Position numbers and translations under genes: made by a program. A stretch of 64,000 nt of DNA. Source: Cristatella mucedo. Taxonomy: Eukaryota > Bryozoa > Phylactolaemata > Cristatellidae. The stretch covers positions 1,852,501 through 1,916,500 of the forward strand of contig WPIO01000055.1 of assembly GCA_009760855.2 (NCBI GenBank), written 5' to 3'. This document shows, piece after piece, positions 24,208-32,537 of this stretch. A model generated the notes under the pieces. The model had not been told where the DNA came from. It ran no database searches and saw only the letters and a program-made list of their open reading frames with translations. Positions within the stretch are counted from its first letter, which is position 1, and each line of letters opens with the position of its first letter.

Positions 24208-27200
24208 TGCACGCACAACCCCCCATTGTCAGGTCGTGTTCAGGTCTAGGTTCAGCCAATTAGCAAAGGATTCGAGTCTTGTGGCACGTGTCACATTTTC
24301 ATGCCAACTCGTTTGAGGGAATCGAAGAAACTCAAAAATAGCCGATAGCCCAAGAGGGTCGCAGAAGGCAACCACACCCACCTCTGATTCTTTGGACTCT
24401 TTCTGTTTCTCGACTGGAGCAGGCTGCTTCTGACCTTCAGTGTGACCTGCGATATAAAATGCAGAGAGACGATGGTTACCTATGATGAGATGTGTTCCTT
24501 TGGAACGAAGAAGCTGCCAGACCAGTGCTGCTGCAAGGGCATCCGCCAAACTTAAGAATGCTTAATTAAGACCAGCACAGCAGAGCAAATAAGTATAAAC
24601 ATTTTTTTAACAATCGTGCAACTCATACGTGAGGTCTGCTTTACATTTCTGTATTCTCACAACACAATTTGCCACATTTTGTCCTAATCCCACTTGGACA
24701 GCAACAAACTTTCTCAAATTGAATGACAATTAAACCAACTCACAAACTACTGACAAACCTAGTGTTACACAGAAACTGAAAAGCACCAACCTCAGAAAAC
24801 GATCATCCAATCTTTGAAATTTGGGATGCCACGGATACCGGCTGTAAGTCGTCTCCTATTCCTAGTTTATTCTTTCCCCTTGCCGATGAAATCACTAACC
24901 ACAATCGAGGCTTTCATTATTATGCAGATGACATGCAGCTGTACTCGTGCTCTGATCCTTCCAGTATGTCGAACTCTCCCTAGGGTCCTTAACAGCATGC
25001 ATTACTGGCATCCACACTTGGATGGCAGCAAACTTTCTGACACTGAATGACAAAACCAACTTACTAATTCAACACCAACCAAGTGTGTTACTCCGAAACT
25101 GAAAACCTTAGCTCTCCAAATCAGCTCTAGCGGCAAATCACGTGTAGCCTCTGCCAGGAATCTGAGTGTCCTTCCTCATACAGACTAGGTTTATCAAAAA
25201 TGTATTCTTTGTTGGTCTTCCTGAACAGCCAGTAATGCGTTGGCAGCTGGTATAAAAATTAGCAGCTAGGCTTCTGTCGTGAATGTGGAATTGCCACATT
25301 ACACCACTTAACAACCTGCACGGGCTCCCCATAAAACAAAGGATCGTCTTTAAGGTTCTGTCATTCACTTTTATGTACATACTCTCGCTCTAGCCTGACT
25401 TCCCAAATCAGTTCCCAATCAGACTAGGCTTTCTACCAGCTGCTCTTCTGAATAAAGACGTATATAAGCTGTGCACACCACCTGTGTACATCCTTTGGAG
25501 ACTATGTTTTAGTTTGTATGCTCCAACAGCCTGGAACTCACTCCCGACTAAAGCCGAGACATTCCCAGACTTGACACTATTAAAAAAGAAGGAAAAATTA
25601 TTAACCTTTCCCTCACAACATTTGCTGGGTCTGTGTGAATAGTCTTATGCGTGCTAACACTGTGCAAGCAATCACTTACCATTTGAAATGTCTCCTTGGC
25701 AGCACATAAAAAGTGCCCAGAAAGAGGCCTAGTTTCTTGAGGCAAAGCTCTCGTTATAATTATTATTACCATTCTTATTCTTATTATTCTTATCGTTCGG
25801 CTCGGTGCAACTTTGTCCCAGAGAATGTGCTGTAGGGATGAGGCTGGATTGTACAACCTTTGAACTCGTCTAGCTGCCGGCAGCTACGCGTGTTCCAAAG
25901 GGGACTGAACTGCCGACGGTGTCAGCAACGACACAGCCAGCAAAGACAAGAGCGCTAGGCACAGCTAGCAAGGAACCGTGCAGTACAAGCAGGTGAGTTT
26001 CGACACACGATAAATCCAGCACAGATAAAAATAAAAGACTATGCATGGCAAATCGTCTTACCGGACTTGGGCTGGTCCCGGCTTTCAATGCCCTTGGCCA
26101 CCTGGAAAGGTCACACGGGCACAATGAGATGCACTGCAGGCACTAGACAGGGTGGAAAGTAACGGTGGAATCTTGAGTTGCAAGCAAAGTTTGCAAACTA
26201 GCGATCGTATCGAGAAGGTCGAGAGGTCGCGCTTTTTTTTTGCGCCCACTGCCCTGACCTTTGCCTTTTGACTCTTGGCACCGGCATCGGGCACCTGCTG
26301 CTTGGGCCGCTTGGCCGGCGGCACATCCAATTCGTCGTCGTCATCCTCGCTATCGTCGACGTCCTCATACGTTAGCGGGGCAGCTGGAAGCCAAGTTAAA
26401 GTGAAGAGCGAGCGAAGCGCAGAGCAGTCGGCAGCGGGCGCAGCGCGATCGACGAGTGCATCGAGAGCGGCAGACCTTTGCCGGACTTGGATTTCGCTTT
26501 TAGCGCCTTTCCCTTCTCATCCGGCTCGCTGAGCTCGTCAGACGACGGAGCATCGTCGCTGTCAGAGGAATGAATATCGTCGCTGTCATGGTCAGCCTCC
26601 AACTCGTCCGAGCTGAACTCGTCGCCGTCGTCGTCGTCATCATCATCGCCATGCTGACAGTCATCGATGACATAGCCTGTCAGGTGCACGGATCCTGAAA
26701 AAACGACGTCAGAGGACCGAAGAGAGCTGGCAAACGGCAGCATGACTCACTCCCCCCTCTTCTTCAGCTTTCGATTGCCCAACGAACCAGGACGACGTGG
26801 CAGCATTTTGCACCGTGCCTGCAGAAGCCACCAGCATCCCATCCATGGTTCTACCTACGTATCTTACAACCTGTCTATGACAATGATAATTGTTAAGCGA
26901 TGACGTAGCAAGCAGTGCCGGCAGGCACAAGCCCGAAAAACAAGACAATTCGTACGGCTGGAGCAGATGCTGTGCTGGTGTGTCTATTAAACGAAGGCGA
27001 AATATCCACCTGCTACGACCAGTGGCCATGTGGCCAACGACGAAGAATTGCCGCTATTGCCGGTATATTTTCGCAGTAGTACTTCAGTCCAAAGTGCCCA
27101 CCCAAAAACAGGCACGTGGAAAAAAAGAGAACTCCAGCTACAGCCAAACTAGACGGGCTTTAATACTTGGCTTTCATCCAAGAGAAATCCAGTTGACTAT

Positions 27201-30174
27201 CTCCTAAAAATCAGGCCGAACCAGGTTCAGACGCTGCCAGGGAAACTGGCAAAATTCTTGGTCAGTGGCTGCAATGTGCGCGGAAAACAAGAACCACACA
27301 GCCGTCAATGTTAGCTGTGTGTTAAAGCTGATCTCATTCACGGGCTACCAGAAAGTCGCCCTCCTCTTTTAATGTCCTTGAAAATGTTTACTACGAAAAG
27401 ACGTCGGCTTTGGGCAGATTTGAGTTTGGCTGAAGGTGCTCAAGAAGATTGGGGCACACAGACGAATAATAATAATAATAATAATGCACTTGATGAGCAC
27501 CCTCAGAGAACTCAATCTCTTTCTAGGCACTTTACATTTGCTGCATAGGGAACGCGATTGAATGGTGAGTAATATCATGCTTGATAAACAACATGAATTA
27601 CATGGTTAGGGGTGACATACACAGGGTCACCATGCAAACGTGGTTAGTGGCAGCATGCACAGTGTCAGCACCCATAAGCACAGGAAGGACGAATCACAGC
27701 GACCCACTAAATGCTGTCCTAATAGGTGTGTTTTTAAGTTCTTTTTAAATGTGGTCAAGTCAGGGGATGTTCTGATGCAAGTCGGGAGGGAGTTCCAGGC
27801 TTTGGGAGCATACGGGATTTGAGGTTTGTACGAGGCATTGGTAAGCTGTCGGATTCCGAAAAGCGGGTGGAATCACTCCAGTCTTGACCCCGTCGTGCAC
27901 CGATGCAATGGCACAGACTCTCCCCCCTCTGCCTTTTCCCTAAAGGTGGCATGCGGATGTAGTCAGTCACGTAGTCAAGCAGCCAACTTGTCGAGCAAGT
28001 CCGGTTACTGAATCCGGATGAAATATCGAATAGACCAGTAGCAACCAATTAGGAATCTGTTGGTAATGATTTTTCTGCCCCGAAATGTCACAAACAGGTG
28101 GTGTATCAACAGCTAAAGAAATCCGCCTACATATCCTTACTATGCTAAATTTTACGAGTGACTTATTTAGACTAACAAACATAGCTTATTATAGTCGTAG
28201 ATATGTCTATACAATTGGGTATCCGTGTCCTTTTGGTAGTTTTAGTGTGCAAACTGGTACCTGGGGGTAATATACCAGCACGGGTACTCAGCTAGCGCTT
28301 GGATCAGGGTGCGGAGATCCCCCTCCCTCTGAATGTTCGCCCCCTCGACATTACCCTGGTATATGGTTAAGCGTTTATAATTTAGGGTTTTTAGGGTTTA
28401 GGCTTTAGCGTTTAGGTTGTTGGGCGGTCTGCGCCTCCACTGCCTAAATCCACCATTGCTTGTATTAGTGCGTATTAGGGCAGAACTAGATCTTTTGAGG
28501 TAGAGTTATACTCAGTAGACCTCTGAGGCTTAGCGCTCATTTGCAAGAATGCACACCGTAGCGCCCGCCCGCTTGGACGGGTACGAACAAATGCCTGGCG
28601 GGTCGAGTGGGACATAACCTCCGAGGGACTGAGCTGTATAGCTCGCTCCATTAGAAACCATCCTTCCAATCCTCTTAATTATATTGAGTTGATTTTATTT
28701 TAATAGAGCATGAACCTTATGTATTCCAAGTTATACATTCATCAACATAGGGGGATGTCCTACCCGGGAGGGGATGTCCTAGGGTCTATCGGGGGGGGGG
28801 GGGGGAGCAAACGTCCAGAGGGGAAATGTCCTACAACACTTGGACCCCAGGCGTGACTCATTTCGTGGAATTTACCAATATGGCCACCCGTATTAAGCAA
28901 ATGGGACACGGTGATCCACACCAAGATCTGCAAAGTCTGCAGTCACAAATATACGTATACATATAATTAATTTAAATAGTACCGTAAGAGAACTTGATCT
29001 CCATTCAGGCACTTGACATATATGCAACGGGATCTGAAGCCCACGACCACAGTAATCAAATATAGTCAGTGACCTCCGTCGGGGCAAGTACTTTAACCAC
29101 AGGGCCTAACTAGCGTGGCATCCATGCAATGCAGCAGAGAAGGACCCATTTGCCTTCAGAGCAAACGGGTCCTCTCGGAAAACTCAGCAAATCTCTGCCC
29201 CCACTCTAGAAGGTCAGCTGATTCAACACCCAATTGATACAGCGGCAGGAGAAATGCCGGTGCTAGCACTCACACGTGCTTAATGTGATTCATACTGCGG
29301 ACAATAAAGAATTGCCTACTGCATGAATCGAGCCAGTGGTGATTCCAAGCTCATGAGACATAAGCAGAGGCACGTGAGGGCCATCGCATGTGGGGGGGGG
29401 CTTCCTCTTGGACCTTAACGGTAAAAGCTGCAGTCAAAGGTCATCCGGGCCCCTTTTAATAATAGGTCGCTTGGACAGTGCCCTTAAGAGAGCTAAATCT
29501 CAAGCAAGACATTTTAAAACTTGCTGCAAGAGCTTCAATAACTAAGGGCTAACCGAGCTCTACTTGCTGCACACTCTTGAGTCAGTAGCCTCTACCAATT
29601 AGGGCTATTCTAGGAAGCCGAGCCCATTGACAACATCATCACGCCATCCGCACTTAACTGTATGCCAATCGCGTGTCAGCTAATGCTCACTAGACCAGAA
29701 CCGCCCATACCAACGACTATAGGATGGAGAGAAGTTCACAAACAGTTTGTTATCTATCAAACGATTTCAGCTTAGCTTTCTGTTTTGGCCAGGAAGTCCT
29801 TTTAAACAGAATCATTTTGATAGAACCGCTGCCTCCCGTGCCGCCTGCATCTGCTTGGCTCATCTGCACATGCAGGCATCAACCAAAAAAATTACGCCGA
29901 GCTGCTGTCCCGAACTATGGCTTCTTGTTAGGTGCAACGTCACGGCCAACGAGAAATCAATTAAGCAATTGCATGTTACGGCTCACAAAGCCGCGGGCCA
30001 CAGCCACAGCGGCTTTGTGGAAAAAGGACCGAATTGGCAACCACAGCTTATGTAGATCTCTGCTAAAGTTAATTAGCATGCAAATGACGGAAGACTTGAA
30101 AGGAGGCTGAACCTGTGGCCAGTTTTACAAAGCTCTGCAACAGCCCCCTTCCTAACCCCTACAGCTCCTGCTGC

Positions 30175-30236
<62 letters not shown>

Positions 30237-31221
30237 CTGGGCAGCGGGCTGTACCTTTGCCGACAAGGAAAAGCGTGATTTCCTCTCCTTCGGTAAACAA
30301 GAGGTCGAGCGCCTGCTGATAGACTCGGCCACGCTGCAGCGTGCACAGTAAGAACTCGGCGCCCGCGTGCTCGAGCATCACCGACACGCACGCCTCGCTG
30401 TCTCCTTGTCCTGTAACGACGGGCAACGACTTGGCTCAAGGCGACGCCGAGCAATGGCATCGCTGCAGCGCGTGGCCGCGGCCACAAGCCGCTGAATGCC
30501 GCCGAGAACGTCCTGAGCGTTCGCTGCACCGACGGCCACATTTATCGCTCGGCGCGGAGGATCAAGCGCCTGCGAGGCTCACAGGCGGCGCCAGGTTAAT
30601 AATAATATTGAAAGTAGCACATTAATTATAGCGCCCTCGGACCCAATATCTTTATGGGTACTTTGTTACATGTGCTACAACGGAAGCACGATCGAATGGT
30701 TAGCGGTAGCATGCTCAGCGACAGCGAGCATTGCACGGCTAGAGGTGGCACGCAAATATAGTTTGGCGCAGCGGCGGCAGCGATGCGCAAGTAACGCCCA
30801 TCAGATCGACGGGAGAGTGCGAGCAGCAGCCTCTACAGCTCGCTACAGGGTGGCGGCGGGGGGGGGGGGACCGGCGCGGTGGCACGTGGCACGCGATCGT
30901 CGAGGCTGGCGGCGGCGGCCGGTCGCGCTGTGCGGCGGCGTACCTTTTTCGCGACAGTCGAGCGCAGCCATCGACACGTGAAACGACTGCTGCACGGTCT
31001 GGCTGTAACGCTTGTTGCCATCTAACGTGATACCTGCGGGCGAGAACGCGCTCGCCGACGAGGGATTCCCGTACCGCGTGCCGGGCACAAAGGGAGAGCG
31101 CGCAGGCTGCTGAAGCCATGCGATAGCGCGGCAGTCGGCACCCGAGACTGCCGGAGCAGCGGAAACGAAAGCTATCGGACTCACCCCAAAATCCGTCTTT
31201 CGCGTCTGCTATTTTGACCAT
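16985..31221 (-). CDS. FKBP46: Nuclear FK506-binding protein with nucleoplasmin-like domain (peptidyl-prolyl isomerase), 11 exons
   Basis: Eleven minus-strand exons (31221-31185, 31033-30944, 30410-30255, 26694-26476, 26383-26259, 26101-26062, 24446-24382, 21181-20954, 20145-20019, 19908-19860, 17063-16985) join in phase with GT-AG introns into 404 codons plus stop. Residues 1-110 are the nucleoplasmin-like domain (FWG at 11-13, [22 protein letters not shown] at 97-102). Acidic tracts lie near 111-160 and 174-187, KRPK at 192-195, and a lysine run at 254-264. Residues 297-404 form the FKBP domain. Pocket residues equivalent to FKBP12 Tyr26, Phe36, Asp37, Phe46, Val55, Ile56, Trp59, Tyr82 and Phe99 are present, so isomerase activity is expected. 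Family members are nuclear, histone-binding chromatin proteins (known for the family; inferred here). The length fits the insect 39-46 kDa members. The start was chosen at the Met just before FWG; an in-frame ATG at 31,284 is less likely. Confidence 0.93.
17064..19859 (-). other. FKBP intron 10
   Basis: A 2.8-kb intron holding an (ATT)n tract near 17,143-17,165 and a LINE reverse transcriptase scrap at 19,276-19,480. A 219-codon plus-strand frame at 18,497-19,156 has no recognisable motif and includes a ten-G run. Confidence 0.8.
19276..19480 (+). mobile_element. LINE reverse transcriptase scrap
   Basis: The plus-strand frame reads [14 protein letters not shown] (the AFDTVDH block), then [18 protein letters not shown]. 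The next block, normally GVPQGSVLG, is reduced to YLRG and the match ends. It is antisense to the host FKBP gene. A separate eroded SINE-like tail (TTGGGGCGCTAAACAAATAA) follows at about 19,675-19,695. Confidence 0.75.
19860..19908 (-). CDS. FKBP46: FKBP gene exon 10
   Basis: A 49-bp exon between acceptor TATTTTCAG and donor ATGGG/GTATGA; residues 363-379, [17 protein letters not shown]. Without splicing the frame runs on through residues that do not fit the family, so the donor is well supported. Confidence 0.93.
20019..20145 (-). CDS. FKBP46: FKBP gene exon 9
   Basis: Acceptor CCCATAG, donor CAGG/GTACTG; residues 321-363. It is the core of the isomerase domain: [22 protein letters not shown] and [12 protein letters not shown]. 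Confidence 0.95.
20954..21181 (-). CDS. FKBP46: FKBP gene exon 8
   Basis: Acceptor CATTGCAG, donor AAAATG/GTGAGC; residues 245-320. It contains the lysine run (eight Lys, Asn, two Lys), an Ala/Pro-rich hinge, and the start of the FKBP fold with [14 protein letters not shown] and SGKM. Confidence 0.92.
22092..22180. repeat. (AT)n/(GT)n compound microsatellite
   Basis: About 30 AT dinucleotides, then about 11 GT dinucleotides, in the intron between FKBP exons 8 and 7. The AT part is self-complementary and may extrude a cruciform. Confidence 0.95.
23336..23475 (+). mobile_element. SINE S2, best preserved copy
   Basis: An A box (TGGTCCAGCGGTTAAGG) near 23,346, a B box (GGGCTCGAGCCCC) near 23,398, then GTGAAGCGCCGGAATAGAG, the ATTAAGTTCTC arm and TTGGGGCGCTATACAAATGA. 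It is the reference for the other S2 copies. A family-1 LINE tail starts directly after it. Confidence 0.8.
23473..23627 (+). mobile_element. LINE family 1 3' tail
   Basis: About 155 bp of untranslated 3' end with the hairpin AGAGATTAAGTTCTCT, GAGGGCGCTTTATCAAGT and (ATT)n. It abuts the S2 SINE, within an FKBP intron. Confidence 0.8.
24048..24215. repeat. CA/CCCA microsatellite
   Basis: CA repeat, CCCA/CGCA variants, then pure CA for about 75 bp. It lies about 165 bp downstream of FKBP exon 7 on the transcript. Confidence 0.95.
24382..24446 (-). CDS. FKBP46: FKBP gene exon 7
   Basis: Acceptor TATCGCAG, donor GAG/GTGGGT; residues 223-244. It is charged linker rich in Lys, Glu and Gln. Confidence 0.83.
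24815..25780 (+). mobile_element. LINE family 1 RT and C-terminal relic
   Basis: The plus strand preserves YSFPLA and [11 protein letters not shown] (the YADD box) in a shifted frame near 24,860-24,950. Then come remnants of WMAANFL and of the C-terminal domain (QQPGTHS near 25,530), and an eroded tail (GTGCCCAGAAAGAGG) near 25,707 with (ATT)n-like sequence at 25,757-25,775. There are many frameshifts. It lies antisense in an FKBP intron. Confidence 0.75.
26062..26101 (-). CDS. FKBP46: FKBP gene exon 6
   Basis: A 40-bp micro-exon between acceptor TTTCCAG and donor CCG/GTAAGA; residues 210-223, [14 protein letters not shown]. It is linker sequence. Its phase (0 in, 1 out) is needed to join exons 5 and 7. 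Confidence 0.85.
26259..26383 (-). CDS. FKBP46: FKBP gene exon 5
   Basis: Acceptor CTTCCAG, donor AAG/GTCAGG (weak but in phase); residues 168-209. It has the second acidic tract ([14 protein letters not shown]), then PPAKRPKQQ, a probable nuclear localisation signal. Confidence 0.88.
26476..26694 (-). CDS. FKBP46: FKBP gene exon 4
   Basis: Acceptor TTTTTCAG, donor AAAG/GTCTGC; residues 95-168. It finishes the nucleoplasmin-like domain with [11 protein letters not shown] and holds the first acidic tract (seven consecutive Asp, then Ser/Asp-rich), ending in a Lys/Ser-rich stretch. Confidence 0.92.
27465..27870 (-). mobile_element. LINE family 1 3' end, joined to gypsy sequence
   Basis: A minus-strand 3' end with (AAT)n, tail hairpin and the [11 protein letters not shown]-antisense block. 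It lacks the short segment between the last Tyr codon and GIRGL seen in other copies. At 27,871 it is joined to gypsy-like sequence. The same joint occurs at 60,618 on the opposite strand. Confidence 0.85.
27871..28040 (-). mobile_element. Ty3/gypsy pol 3'-end fragment
   Basis: This matches the gypsy C-terminal fragment ending at 60,617: a block of about 85 bp next to the LINE joint is nearly identical, and similarity then falls. The minus-strand peptide has RQVGCLTT and LGKRQRGES, which parallel PAWLRDYV and LGKRQRGES at 60,505-60,575. Confidence 0.6.
28378..28425. repeat. Degenerate TTTAGGG-like repeat
   Basis: About six imperfect units: TTTAGGG, TTTTTAGGG, TTTAGGC, TTTAGCG, TTTAGG. It is interstitial and short. 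Confidence 0.5.
28790..28806. repeat. G homopolymer
   Basis: A run of about 15 G, flanked by GGGGATGTCCTA-type motifs that occur twice within 70 bp. Confidence 0.9.
28955..29115 (-). mobile_element. SINE S2 copy, decayed
   Basis: Reverse S2 with the tail at 28,970-29,015 (AAGAGAACTTGATCTC, GGCACTT) and a B-box remnant (GATCTGAAGCCCACGACC) near 29,030. The tRNA-like half ends near 29,110. Confidence 0.55.
29116..30110. other. FKBP intron 3 sequence without recognised elements
   Basis: A possible S2-like tail (GTGCCCTTAAGAGAGC) occurs near 29,479. The plus-strand frame at 29,724-30,110 has no motif and is probably accidental. Confidence 0.35.
30179..30235. repeat. (GA)n microsatellite
   Basis: About 28 uninterrupted GA dinucleotides, 20 bp past the donor of FKBP exon 3. 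On the transcribed strand it reads as (CU)n in the intron. Confidence 0.95.
30255..30410 (-). CDS. FKBP46: FKBP gene exon 3
   Basis: Acceptor GTTACAG, donor AAAG/GTACAG; residues 43-95. It carries the middle strands of the nucleoplasmin-like domain ([26 protein letters not shown]). A (GA)n tract begins about 20 bp into the downstream intron. Confidence 0.93.
30599..30770 (-). mobile_element. LINE family 1 3' tail
   Basis: (AAT)n-like start, GCGCCCTCGG, CAATATCTTTATGGGTAC and the following UTR blocks of family 1, reversed, in FKBP intron 2. Confidence 0.65.
30944..31033 (-). CDS. FKBP46: FKBP gene exon 2
   Basis: It runs from acceptor CCCGCAG to donor AAAG/GTACGC and encodes residues 13-43: first strands of the nucleoplasmin-like fold with KRYSQTV and FHVSMAALD. 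Phase 1 in and out. Confidence 0.93.
31185..31221 (-). CDS. FKBP46: FKBP gene exon 1
   Basis: It encodes the first 12 residues, [12 protein letters not shown], and the first base of Gly13. The donor is a consensus GTGAGT. The short first exon ending inside the FWG motif is joined by exon 2, which supplies [13 protein letters not shown]. Confidence 0.88.
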
Positions 31222-31520
31222 ATTTGGCTGACGTATGAGCACGCAGCGGTCGATAGCTGGCAGAACGGCACCGCGAAGACCCACGTGCGGCCGGGAGGAA
31301 GTGGACCGTCGACCCGGTTCCTGAATTCTGACGAATGCACATTAAATGGCTAATAACGGCATATGAGTATATATAATTGATATAAAAATAATATTTTGAT
31401 AATATTCTTTTTATTAATTAGCCAAGCTAATAATCCTGCACGTTCACTCGACGATGGGTACGTAGCAACCCGCCGCCGCCATTTGTATGGCCTGCCTTCC
31501 TGCCGCCGTCTAGCGGGCGA
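31222..31520. promoter_or_regulatory. Putative bidirectional promoter, FKBP and C20orf96-like genes
   Basis: The two start codons point away from each other across 299 bp. The FKBP side is GC-rich, with a CACGTG E-box at 31,282-31,287. The middle (31,340-31,430) is AT-rich. The other side has GCCGCCATTT (YY1-like) near 31,475 and GTAGCAAC, a half-site of the RFX X-box, at 31,462-31,469. Motif matches this short can occur by chance; the head-to-head layout is the stronger evidence. Confidence 0.5.
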
Positions 31521-32537
31521 ATGCTGAAGGCCAGTACCCCTCAGTTCACCGTCAGCACGGACTATTCAAAATGGGAGAGGAGAAACGCCGCGAAGACCCT
31601 GCAGCGTCAGTCGAGCGTGAGGAGTGGCTTGCGCGATAAGCCGAAATCCGCCGCCGACGGCGAGCGGCCGCCCGCCAGGACTCGCCCGCTGGCGGCGGAC
31701 GTCGGCGGCGGCGGCGCTGACGTCAGGGATCGCGCGGCGGCGCTCGAGGCGCGCGTGCGGTCGCAGCGGCAGCTCGTCGACGGCCACCGGAAGCGTCGGG
31801 ACGAGCTGCTCGAGCAGAACGTGACGCTGAGGGGCGAGATCGCGGCGACGGAAGAGCCGGCGCTCGGCGAAGTGAAGGCGCTGCTGCGGCGCTACGAGAA
31901 GCTTCGCGGCGGCATGTCCTATCTGAACGAGAAGTTCCTCGACTCGCTGCAGGCGGAGCGGCGCGCGCTGAGCGAGCTGCAGGCGCGCTGCCGCCTGGAG
32001 CTGGCCGACGCGCAGGCGGCCGTCGACGCGGTCGACGAGCGCCTGCGCCGACGGCTGGACGAGATACGCGTGCTGCAGAACTACAAGGACAAGGAGTATC
32101 CGGTGAAGGCCATGCGCATCCTCGAGCTGCTCAAGGAGATCGACCGCGTCGAGCTCGACTGCGAGGACGAGCGCGGCGAGCTCGAGCGCGTCGTCGTCAT
32201 GGAGCTGGCGAAGCTGAGCTGCGCCGAGCGGAGCGTGCGCGACCGCGTCGTGGCGCGCGCGTCGGAGCGCGCGCTCGCCTTGATGCACCCCAGCCTGAAG
32301 GACATGGCCTCGCAGAACCGCGCCATGGAGCGCGAGATCGACGCGCACGCCGAGGGCGCGCGCGCGACGCAGCGCGACATCGATGGGCTGCGCGCCGACG
32401 TCGAGCGGCTGCTTCGCGACCCGGCCACTAACGTGCGCCTGCAGCTGTTCCCCGAGTTCTTCCGCGAGCGCGCCAAGTGCGCGCCGGACGACGACGTCGT
32501 CCTCGACATTGAGCGCCGCGAGCCGCTGCCCATCTGA
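31521..32537 (+). CDS. C20orf96: C20orf96-like coiled-coil protein (DUF4618)
   Basis: An uninterrupted frame of 338 codons with no introns visible. After a basic, disordered N terminus with Gly and Pro (residues 1-70), almost all of residues 70-310 read as heptad-like coiled coil rich in Arg, Glu, Leu and Ala. A central segment, LQNYKDKEYPVKAMRILELL (about residues 186-205), matches the hallmark of the C20orf96/DUF4618 family in vertebrates, where an aromatic and a DxEY motif precede a hydrophobic helix. The length is close to the vertebrate protein. Its biochemical role is unknown to me. GC content is far above the surrounding repeats and codon third positions are G/C-biased. The long antisense frame at 31,566-32,348 is a by-product of that bias. 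A half X-box upstream would fit ciliary expression, but this is inference. The start is the first ATG after an in-frame stop upstream. Confidence 0.75.
   Translation: MLKASTPQFTVSTDYSKWERRNAAKTLQRQSSVRSGLRDKPKSAADGERPPARTRPLAADVGGGGADVRDRAAALEARVRSQRQLVDGHRKRRDELLEQNVTLRGEIAATEEPALGEVKALLRRYEKLRGGMSYLNEKFLDSLQAERRALSELQARCRLELADAQAAVDAVDERLRRRLDEIRVLQNYKDKEYPVKAMRILELLKEIDRVELDCEDERGELERVVVMELAKLSCAERSVRDRVVARASERALALMHPSLKDMASQNRAMEREIDAHAEGARATQRDIDGLRADVERLLRDPATNVRLQLFPEFFRERAKCAPDDDVVLDIERREPLPI

Noticed and set aside
26085-26330. An independent small gene starting [10 protein letters not shown]
   Set aside because: It is FKBP exon 5 read past its donor into the intron.
27640-27822. A conserved 60-residue protein, present identically at 60,666-60,848
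   Set aside because: The identity is due to the duplicated LINE 3' end; the frame is antisense to the element's own coding strand.
29724-30110. A 128-codon plus-strand frame
   Set aside because: No motif, overlapping open frames in two registers, located in an FKBP intron.
31566-32348. A 260-codon minus-strand frame opposite the C20orf96-like gene
   Set aside because: It mirrors the GC-biased third positions of the plus-strand gene; Leu/Arg/His-rich with no domain. The 292-codon frame at 32,081-32,959 is rejected for the same reason.
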